A stretch of DNA of 12,685 nucleotides from Gammaproteobacteria bacterium (GTDB taxonomy: Bacteria; Pseudomonadota; Gammaproteobacteria; DSM-16500): contig VFKI01000017.1 of assembly GCA_009885665.1 (NCBI GenBank), positions 1-12,685 of the forward strand. Direction: 5' to 3'. Under the pieces are notes generated by a model. The model did no database searches. It saw only the letters and a program-made list of their open reading frames with translations, and was not told the origin of the DNA. Positions within the stretch are counted from its first letter, which is position 1, and each line of letters opens with the position of its first letter. Position numbers and translations under genes: made by a program. Positions 6,778 to 12,685 of the stretch are shown in pieces.

Positions 6778-7512
6778 TCACATAACTGCTTTCCAACGAA
6801 TCGCAAAACCATCCACATAACGCAGATCGACATATTCTATCTCATCAATCCGCTTACCGACGACTTGCGCGTACACTTTTACAAAATGATCGACGCGAGT
6901 CAAGCTCTCTTCATCACTTAACTTCAATTTTATCCCATTATCCAACCTAACTTGCCAATTATGCCAAGGCATTAACGTTAACGCAGCCACTTTTGCACCC
7001 AATGGCTGCACATGCGCAGAAAGATCACGATAATAGTTCAGCACTTTTAATTGACTCCCCTCAGGTCCTGCCAACAATGGCAAACCATCAGGCAAATGCG
7101 CGGGAGAAAAAATTTCGCCTTGCTCGCTGACCAAGCGCGTTTGCTTCCAGCGTGCCGCCGGCACATGCTCGATCACAGAAATAATCAGACCATTTGGCCA
7201 AACGCGTCGCACACTGGCATCACGCACCCAGGGAAATTGCATAATTTGCTGACGAATGGCGGAGGGACTTAATGTAAAAAATCCTGATTTTAATAAGGGC
7301 AACAAACTGTGCCGCAAGGCAGCATGATCGAGATGCGTTGCACCGACGACCTTAACATCCCGCACTGGAAATATCAGCTTATGGCGATATTGCAGCATGA
7401 TCGAAGTCGTCACAGCCAATATTGCGACCGTAATCAGCATGCGCCACGAAATACGTAATTGAAATAACCACCGTTGTGGGGTATTAGGTTGTATACGACG
7501 CGCATGGTTCAT
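6778..7512 (-). CDS. ftsQ: cell division protein FtsQ
   Basis: FtsQ is a single-pass inner-membrane protein that, with FtsB and FtsL, links the cytoplasmic ring to the septal synthases FtsW and FtsI. The protein is 244 residues (E. coli 276). A short basic cytoplasmic tail (1-23) precedes a membrane segment (about 24-41). A POTRA domain (about 47-117) includes FPVRDVKVVGATHL and FPWVRDASVRRVWPNGLIIS. The beta domain follows and ends with YVDLRYVDGFAIRWK (227-241), a typical FtsQ C-terminal motif. The start codon directly abuts the murB stop, and the ribosome binding site GAGGGAG lies inside the end of murB, so translation is probably coupled. In E. coli ddlB precedes ftsQ; here murB does. Confidence 0.95.
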   Translation of the reverse strand: MNHARRIQPNTPQRWLFQLRISWRMLITVAILAVTTSIMLQYRHKLIFPVRDVKVVGATHLDHAALRHSLLPLLKSGFFTLSPSAIRQQIMQFPWVRDASVRRVWPNGLIISVIEHVPAARWKQTRLVSEQGEIFSPAHLPDGLPLLAGPEGSQLKVLNYYRDLSAHVQPLGAKVAALTLMPWHNWQVRLDNGIKLKLSDEESLTRVDHFVKVYAQVVGKRIDEIEYVDLRYVDGFAIRWKAVM

Positions 7513-8409
7513 CTATGCTTTATCTCCCTCGCCAAGAATACACACTTCCGGTATTAGCGATACAGCATACCTGTCTTGCACCACTTTTTGAATATGCTGA
7601 ATGAGATTTTCAACATCAATCGCACTGGCTGTGCCCTGATTGATGATAAAGTTAGCATGTTTGATCGATACGGCCGCGCCCCCAATCGTAAATCCTTTTA
7701 AACCACACGCTTCAATCAAACGCGCCGCATGATCATCCGGCGGATTACGAAACACTGAGCCACAATTTGGCAACCCAGTCGGTTGCGCGGCATTACGCTT
7801 GGCCAACATTTCGCGAATGATCGCAAGCGACGTCTCGCGTGATCCAGCCTGACCCGCAAAGTGCGCACCCACAAACCACGCTTCACCAACAGGGCGCACG
7901 ACATGGCGATACGTCGGGGCATAATCATCCGCGCGCCGTAACCGTAATTTGCCATGCCGATCAACTGTTTCCACTGCCGTAACATATTGCCAAGTTTCCC
8001 CACCATAACAACCTGCATTCATTGCCAATGCACCGCCAATCGTGCCGGGTATGCCCGCCATAAATTCTAACCCGGCCACACCGGCACGCGCAGCAAAACG
8101 TGCCAAGGTCGCACAGGATACGCCGGCTTCAGCGCGCAACGTGGTAGCGGTCTCCATATTCAATGTATGCAAACAGGCTTGCGTTACAACCACTACACCA
8201 CGAATGCCCCCATCACGCACGAGTACATTACTGCCAAGCCCTAACCACGTGATCGGCATATCCGTTGGCACACTCGCTAAAAAAGCGCATAAATCACTGA
8301 CATTTGCTGGCAAGTATAGATAATCCGCCGGCCCACCAATGCGCCAAGCGGTATAGTCGGCAAGCGATGCGTCTGTTAATAATTTACCGTGTATAGCGGT
8401 CGCGAACAT
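7513..8409 (-). CDS. murB: UDP-N-acetylenolpyruvoylglucosamine reductase MurB, short type II-like form
   Basis: MurB uses NADPH and FAD to reduce UDP-GlcNAc-enolpyruvate to UDP-MurNAc in the cytoplasm. The protein is 298 residues against 342 in E. coli, matching the shorter type II class. TAWRIGGPADYLYLP (20-34) and GLGSNVLVRDGGIRG (57-71) are the FAD-binding motifs, and AGIPGTIGGALAMNAGCYGGE (118-138) is the pyrophosphate loop. CGSVFRNP (216-223) carries the catalytic serine S218. GLKG...HANFIIN (236-257) binds substrate, and PEV (287-289) supplies the C-terminal catalytic glutamate. AAGGTGG at the end of murC lies 8-9 nt before the ATG, and the two genes are only 3 nt apart. No ddl gene follows it, unlike E. 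coli. Confidence 0.96.
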   Translation of the reverse strand: MFATAIHGKLLTDASLADYTAWRIGGPADYLYLPANVSDLCAFLASVPTDMPITWLGLGSNVLVRDGGIRGVVVVTQACLHTLNMETATTLRAEAGVSCATLARFAARAGVAGLEFMAGIPGTIGGALAMNAGCYGGETWQYVTAVETVDRHGKLRLRRADDYAPTYRHVVRPVGEAWFVGAHFAGQAGSRETSLAIIREMLAKRNAAQPTGLPNCGSVFRNPPDDHAARLIEACGLKGFTIGGAAVSIKHANFIINQGTASAIDVENLIQHIQKVVQDRYAVSLIPEVCILGEGDKA

Positions 8410-8412
8410 ATT

Positions 8413-9843
8413 TTATGCCACCTTGATGGGTAAAGTTTCACGCAAGCCGGTGGCGGCTAATTGCGCTGCCATCGCGCCAATATTGCCTGCACCTTGCATC
8501 AAAACGATATCACCCGCTTGCAACTCTGCTTGCAAAATGGCTGTGAGCGAATTAGCATTCGGCACATGTCGCACGTGCGCACCCTTCGCTTGCATATGCG
8601 CAGCAAGATGCGCACTGTCAGCCCCATCAATATGCGCTTCACCCGCAGAATACACATCCAGCAGCAACACGCGATCCACTGCGCCCAACACCTCGCAAAA
8701 AACATTGAATAAATCACGCGTACGTGTATAGCGATGCGGCTGATAAACCATCACCAAGCGCTGGCCAGGATAACTGCGCCGTGCCGCAGCAACTGTTGCC
8801 GCAATTTCGCGTGGATGATGACCATAATCGTCGATCAACTTAATCATGCCACCCTGCGCACAAACAAAATCGCCATGTATTTGAAAACGCCGGCCTATAC
8901 CCGCAAATTTTTGTAACGCTATGCGAATGGCATGATCAGGTATTTTCAATGTCGTGGCGACAGCAATCGCCGCCATCGCGTTCAATACATTATGTTCGCC
9001 TGGTAAATTCAAATCGATGGGCAAAGAGGCGAGCCCATCGGGACGACGTGCAATAAAATGACTGCGCGTCCCCTGTTGCTGAATGGAAGTTGCCACATAA
9101 TCCGCTTCCGCTGAAAAACCATATGTTACAAACGGCCGCGAAATATTCGGCACCAAACTACGGATGACGGGATCATCCATACACAATACGGCTAAACCAT
9201 AAAAGGGTAACTGACGAATAAATTGCGCAAAAGCATCACATAATTTTGAAAAATCATTTTCATATGCGGATAAATGATCCGCATCAATATTGGTGATGAC
9301 AGAAATCATTGGATTTAAATATAAAAATGATGCATCACTTTCATCCGCTTCTGCAACCAAATATCGACCCGCACCATGCCGCGCATGACTGCCAGCACTA
9401 TTCAACTGCCCACCAATCACAAAAGTCGGATCTTCGCCCGCCTCTGCTAATATCGCCGTAATCAAACTCGTGGTTGTTGTTTTGCCATGGGTACCCGCAA
9501 TCGCAATACCATAACGAAAACGCATTAATTCACCCAACATTTCGGCGCGCGGCACAATGGGAATACGATTATTACGCGCAGCGATCAATTCAACATTATC
9601 ACGCGCAATCGCCGAAGAACGCACCACCACATCTGCATTAACAATATTTTCTGCTGCATGGCAACCAAAAATTGTGGCGCCTCTACTACGTAAACGCTGC
9701 GTTAAGTGATTATCGGAAAGATCTGAGCCCGATATGTTATAGCCTAAACTCAATAAAACTTCAGCTATCCCTGCCATACCTACCCCGCCGATGCCGACAA
9801 AATGTATGTGTCGCACCCGTCCCATTTCTAATGTCCAACTCAA
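8413..9843 (-). CDS. murC: UDP-N-acetylmuramate--L-alanine ligase MurC
   Basis: MurC is the cytoplasmic ATP-dependent ligase that adds L-Ala to UDP-MurNAc, the first peptide-stem residue. The protein is 476 residues (E. coli 491). HIHFVGIGGVGMAGIAEVL (12-30) is the N-terminal UDP-binding Rossmann region. AGTHGKTTTT (116-125) is the P-loop, EADESD (165-170) the metal and catalytic segment, and HNVLNAMAA (284-292) the central-domain motif. DDYGHHP (338-344) and QPHRYTRT (368-375) lie in the C-terminal domain. The chosen start is TTG at 9841-9843. It overlaps the murG stop codon and has GAGGAG 8 nt upstream within murG. The alternative ATG at 9823-9825 has no comparable ribosome binding site, though the conserved sequence only begins at about residue 8. 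A TTG start coupled to murG may limit MurC translation. Confidence 0.97.
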   Translation of the reverse strand: MSWTLEMGRVRHIHFVGIGGVGMAGIAEVLLSLGYNISGSDLSDNHLTQRLRSRGATIFGCHAAENIVNADVVVRSSAIARDNVELIAARNNRIPIVPRAEMLGELMRFRYGIAIAGTHGKTTTTSLITAILAEAGEDPTFVIGGQLNSAGSHARHGAGRYLVAEADESDASFLYLNPMISVITNIDADHLSAYENDFSKLCDAFAQFIRQLPFYGLAVLCMDDPVIRSLVPNISRPFVTYGFSAEADYVATSIQQQGTRSHFIARRPDGLASLPIDLNLPGEHNVLNAMAAIAVATTLKIPDHAIRIALQKFAGIGRRFQIHGDFVCAQGGMIKLIDDYGHHPREIAATVAAARRSYPGQRLVMVYQPHRYTRTRDLFNVFCEVLGAVDRVLLLDVYSAGEAHIDGADSAHLAAHMQAKGAHVRHVPNANSLTAILQAELQAGDIVLMQGAGNIGAMAAQLAATGLRETLPIKVA

Positions 9844-10922
9844 CGACTTTTCTCCTCACAAATATCGATAATTTCAGCGACCGTATTCACTTCGCGCACA
9901 CGCCGCGCCGCTTCACCCATGTGCTGGCAACGCGTCGGCTGCTTGATAAAATCAGTCAAAAGTGCAGCTAATTGCTCAGCCGTCAACCCCGCTTCGCGAT
10001 ACATCATTGCCGCACCTGCGCGCACCATAAAATTCGCGTTAGCCGCTTGATGGTCATCTGTCGCATAAGGATAAGGGATGAGTATCGCCCCCCTACCCGC
10101 CGCACACAATTCAGCAACCGTCAGCGCACCTGCTCGACACAAAACCAGATCAGCCCATTGATAGGCTGCCGCCATATCCTCAATAAAAGGAGAAACTTCT
10201 GCTTTAATGCCTACAGCTTGCCAGCGGCCTAGTGTAACAGAAAAATCCTTTTCACCCGACTGATGACGTATTTCGGGCCGCATATTTTCCGGTAACAAAG
10301 CAATTGCCGCGGGCAGCAAGGCATTAATGGCCGCCGCACCTAAGCTGCCGCCCAAAATGAATAAACGTAAGGGTGTCGCATCGCGCGCAATCATCGGGGA
10401 AACGGCTAGGATAGCCGGACGTACCGGATTACCCACCGTCAATGCATGCGGTAACGTATTCGGAAAAGCTTGCAGCGTTTGACGCGCAACACGCGCAAGC
10501 AACCGATTGGTCGTGCCCGCATAGGCGTTTTGCTCGTGTATCACTAAAGGAATACGTAACAACCAACTGGCGAGCCCCCCAGGCCCACTGACAAACCCGC
10601 CCATACCAAGCACAACCGTCGGTCTGAAACGTCGCAAATGACGCGCCGCTTGCCAAGTTGCTTGTAAAATACGTAAAGGCGCGAGTAATTGGGTGCGCCA
10701 GTTTTTACCGCGTATGCCGGTAATAGAAATCGTATCAAATGGAATATTTGCCGCCGGCACTTTTTGTGCTTCAAAACTATTGGGCGTACCGAGCCAGCGC
10801 ACCGCTACGCCTTGCTCACGCAAAGCGTGCGCCACCGCGAGACCTGGAAATACATGCCCGCCCGTACCACCCGCCATGATCATAACGCGCGAAAGTTGTC
10901 GCCCACCCTTTATATCTGTCAC
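9840..10922 (-). CDS. murG: lipid II synthase MurG (UDP-GlcNAc:lipid I GlcNAc transferase)
   Basis: MurG is the membrane-associated GT28 glycosyltransferase that adds GlcNAc to lipid I on the inner face of the cytoplasmic membrane, giving lipid II. The protein is 360 residues (E. coli 355). MIMAGGTGGHVFPGLAVA (14-31) is the first glycine-rich loop. VVLGMGGFVSGPG (103-115) contains the second loop, and GGSLGA (191-196) is the third. CRAGALTVAEL (262-272) and DDHQAANA (289-296) form the UDP-GlcNAc site. The start is GTG at 10920-10922 with GGTGGA just upstream; the conserved region begins at about residue 12. Its stop overlaps the murC start. The gap to ftsW is 158 nt and contains the MITE-like repeat R4. 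Confidence 0.97.
   Translation of the reverse strand: MTDIKGGRQLSRVMIMAGGTGGHVFPGLAVAHALREQGVAVRWLGTPNSFEAQKVPAANIPFDTISITGIRGKNWRTQLLAPLRILQATWQAARHLRRFRPTVVLGMGGFVSGPGGLASWLLRIPLVIHEQNAYAGTTNRLLARVARQTLQAFPNTLPHALTVGNPVRPAILAVSPMIARDATPLRLFILGGSLGAAAINALLPAAIALLPENMRPEIRHQSGEKDFSVTLGRWQAVGIKAEVSPFIEDMAAAYQWADLVLCRAGALTVAELCAAGRGAILIPYPYATDDHQAANANFMVRAGAAMMYREAGLTAEQLAALLTDFIKQPTRCQHMGEAARRVREVNTVAEIIDICEEKSR
9841..9857 (-). promoter_or_regulatory. ribosome binding site that supports the murC TTG start
   Basis: On the minus strand GAGGAG (9852-9857) is followed by 8 nt and TTG (9841-9843). The murG stop codon TGA (9840-9842) overlaps this TTG by two bases. The ribosome binding site lies within the last codons of murG. 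This is a translational-coupling arrangement and is the reason the TTG is preferred over the ATG six codons later. Confidence 0.7.
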
Positions 10923-10962
10923 GTTCCACCCGCCATGTTTACATTACGTATTTTATTATCTA

Positions 10963-11088
10963 CTACAAAAGATAGGGTAGAGGAACTGAGTACGCAGCAC
11001 ACTGCATTGACGAGCGTCAGAGGGGGAGAATAGCGCTCTCCCCCTCTGACAACTCCCCCATCGCCAACATTTACCCTACTTTATGTAG
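10963..11088 (-). repeat. MITE-like repeat, copy R4, with imperfect terminal inverted repeats
   Basis: The ends 10963-10979 and 11072-11088 are inverted copies of each other at 14 of 17 positions, giving a 126-bp element. Inside is a perfect 14-bp stem (11016-11029 with 11037-11050, 7-nt loop) and the core GCGATGGGGG (complement of 11055-11064). The right 36 bp match R3 at 34 of 36 positions. GGGGGAGAAT (11022-11031) is the complement of the ATTCTCCCCC shared with R1 and R2. The ftsW stop codon lies inside the right terminal repeat. No open reading frame is present, so any movement would need a transposase supplied from elsewhere. No T tract follows the stem on the minus strand, so it is not a standard intrinsic terminator. 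Confidence 0.65.
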
Positions 11089-12256
11089 AGAATACACGGT
11101 TTTCATAATCTACCCGTAAAATTAATGCAATGGCGATACAGTTCATCAACATGCTGCTGCCGCCATAGCTCACCAACGGTAACGTTAGCCCCTTAGTCGG
11201 CAACACGCCACAATTTACCCCTACACTCACTAAAAACTGAATCACTAACCAAAATCCAAGACCGTAAGATAATAATCCGGCAAATTGTCGGCCTAATAAT
11301 TGGGCCCGCCGGCCTATCAAAAGAATACGCGTGATCAGTAACATAAATAAACCCGTCAGCGCTAACAAACCCATCAATCCTAATTCTTCGGCAATCACCG
11401 CAAATAAAAAATCAGTGTAGGCTTCCGGTAAATAAAATAATTTTTGAATACTGTTTCCTAACCCTAAACCAAACCAACCGCCGCGACCAAAGGCAATTAA
11501 CGATTGCGTTAATTGATAGCCGCTGCCAAATGGATTCGCCCATGGATTTAAAAACGTTGTCAGTCGCGCCATGCGATAGGGCGCCGCAACGGCCAAAATA
11601 GCGACAGCCACGCCCACCACGATAATTAATAAAATAAAATGGCGCATGCGCATGCCGGCTAAAAACATCATACCCAATGCGGTCGCTAAAATGACAACCA
11701 TCGCACCGAAATCCGGTTCTTTCAAAAGTAATAATGCAATGACACTCAATAACGCCATCGGATTTAAAAATCCACCCAGCGTTGTTTTAATCGCTTCAGC
11801 ATGACGCACCAGATAACCGGCCATATAAATAACAGTGATCAATTTCGCTAATTCAGATACTTGAAAACCTAATGGCCCGAGCGCTAACCAACGTCGACTG
11901 CCATTAATCGAATGACCAATGCCCGGCAATAATACCAAGAGCAGCATCACCATCACAGCGATCAGTAAACCACTGCTCATTTTTTCCCATTGCGCCGTAT
12001 CAAATTGAATGATGACCGCACCCAGTAAAACACCCATCGCCAAATAACCCGCTTGGCGCAATAAAAAATGAAATGGCTGATGATAGAGTTGTCCTGAAAT
12101 CATAATGGAAGCAGAGGCCACCATGACTAAACCAAAAATCGCCAATGCCAATACGGCAAAAACCAGCCAGTAATCAAATAAAGCAGGCGGTGTCGTAAAG
12201 CCACGACTGTGACTGAGATGCGTTTTGTGGGTGGAAGCAGTGCGTAAAGTTTGCAT
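11081..12256 (-). CDS. ftsW: septal peptidoglycan glycosyltransferase FtsW (SEDS family)
   Basis: FtsW is the polytopic SEDS protein that, with FtsI (PBP3), polymerises lipid II into glycan strands at the septum. The protein is 391 residues (E. coli 414) with about ten predicted membrane segments, the first at about 30-48. NGSRRWLALGPLGFQVSELAK (118-138) and LLKEPDFGAMVV (177-188) are conserved. D282 in YTDFLFAVIAEELG (280-293) matches the family's catalytic aspartate. VGVNCGVLPTKGLTLPLVSY (345-364) is the FtsW/RodA/SpoVE signature. The 28-residue cytoplasmic N-terminal tail is rich in Thr, Ser and His. Only a weak GGA precedes the ATG. The C-terminal tail is short, and the last residue and stop codon are encoded by the end of repeat R4. 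murD ends 66 nt upstream. Confidence 0.97.
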   Translation of the reverse strand: MQTLRTASTHKTHLSHSRGFTTPPALFDYWLVFAVLALAIFGLVMVASASIMISGQLYHQPFHFLLRQAGYLAMGVLLGAVIIQFDTAQWEKMSSGLLIAVMVMLLLVLLPGIGHSINGSRRWLALGPLGFQVSELAKLITVIYMAGYLVRHAEAIKTTLGGFLNPMALLSVIALLLLKEPDFGAMVVILATALGMMFLAGMRMRHFILLIIVVGVAVAILAVAAPYRMARLTTFLNPWANPFGSGYQLTQSLIAFGRGGWFGLGLGNSIQKLFYLPEAYTDFLFAVIAEELGLMGLLALTGLFMLLITRILLIGRRAQLLGRQFAGLLSYGLGFWLVIQFLVSVGVNCGVLPTKGLTLPLVSYGGSSMLMNCIAIALILRVDYENRVFST

Positions 12257-12322
12257 TGTGAGTCCATAGTGAGATGCAAGATGTCAGGTTATCTATTCAG
12301 TAATGGCATTCGGGCAAAGCCC

Positions 12323-12685
12323 CTAAGGCAACGCCCGCACACAAGCAGCGAAAATTTCGCCACGCTCAACATAATTTTTAAACATATCTAAACTCGCACA
12401 AGCGGGTGACAATAACACGCCGTCACCCGCCTGACTTGCCAGCGCCGCAGCAGCCACTGCGTCTGCCATTGAATTCGCCCGTTGTATCGGCACGATAGCA
12501 TTAAATAATTGCGCTAATTGTGGCGCGGCTTCACCTATCAAAACAACCGTTTTTACATAGGATTTAACCATGGGCAACAGCGGCGAAAATATTTGCCCCT
12601 TACCCACACCGCCAGCAATTAACACAAGTTTACCTGTGGTTATCGCACCCAGTCCATGCAATGCAGCGAGTGTTGCCCCCACATT
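12323..12685 (-). CDS. murD: UDP-N-acetylmuramoyl-L-alanine--D-glutamate ligase MurD, C-terminal part
   Basis: MurD is the cytoplasmic ATP-dependent ligase that adds D-Glu to UDP-MurNAc-L-Ala. Only the last 120 residues are present; the gene continues past the right edge of the window. The visible part is the C-terminal Mur ligase domain. It begins NVGATLAALHGL, equivalent to the E. coli NVGSTEAALNGL segment. VLIAGGVGKGQIFSPLLPMV follows, and VLLSPACASLDMFKNYVERG is the conserved D-glutamate-binding segment. The stop codon is TAG. It lies 66 nt upstream of ftsW, the standard dcw order. No repeat or terminator is seen in that 66-nt gap. Confidence 0.95.
   Translation of the reverse strand, partial: NVGATLAALHGLGAITTGKLVLIAGGVGKGQIFSPLLPMVKSYVKTVVLIGEAAPQLAQLFNAIVPIQRANSMADAVAAAALASQAGDGVLLSPACASLDMFKNYVERGEIFAACVRALP

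Noticed and set aside
11016..11050. The 14-bp stem in R4 as a standard intrinsic terminator for ftsW
   Set aside because: No T tract follows the stem on the minus strand, and termination inside the dcw cluster would cut off essential genes; a repeat-derived hairpin is the simpler reading.

Overview
The window comes from a Gram-negative proteobacterium, most likely a gammaproteobacterium. It holds LpxC (lipid A synthesis), FtsA and a complete FtsQ, and the cluster order murD-ftsW-murG-murC-murB-ftsQ-ftsA-ftsZ-lpxC is the gammaproteobacterial dcw (division and cell wall) arrangement. A short type II-like MurB between murC and ftsQ, with no ddl there, recalls Legionellales/Coxiellaceae-like lineages. 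That placement is inference from gene order and could not be tested by search.

Layout. Positions 1-254 hold no complete gene. They contain a small hairpin at the left edge and the probable broken 5' end of an unidentified gene. Two forward genes follow: an unrecognised 316-residue protein (255-1205) and a family 2 glycosyltransferase with a long helical C-terminal region (about 1328-2821). The glycosyltransferase converges on the dcw cluster, which fills the rest of the window on the minus strand. From its upstream end (right) to its downstream end (left) the cluster reads murD (3' part only, cut by the window edge), ftsW, murG, murC, murB, ftsQ, ftsA, ftsZ and lpxC.

How the genes work together. 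MurC adds L-Ala and MurD adds D-Glu to the UDP-MurNAc that MurB produces. MurG makes lipid II, and the SEDS protein FtsW polymerises it at the septum. FtsZ and FtsA form the cytoplasmic ring, and FtsQ links the ring to the periplasmic enzymes. LpxC commits UDP-GlcNAc to lipid A, so it competes for a precursor shared with peptidoglycan. murG/murC overlap, murC/murB are 3 nt apart and murB/ftsQ abut, which indicates translational coupling.

The main unexpected structure is a family of short, G-rich, hairpin-forming repeats with the core GCGATGGGGG. Four copies lie in the lpxC/glycosyltransferase, ftsZ/lpxC, ftsA/ftsQ and murG/ftsW gaps. Two copies contain the stop codon of the adjacent gene, one carries a perfect 30-bp palindrome, and one looks like a complete MITE with imperfect terminal inverted repeats. 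No RNA gene, CRISPR array, transposase or prophage gene was seen.
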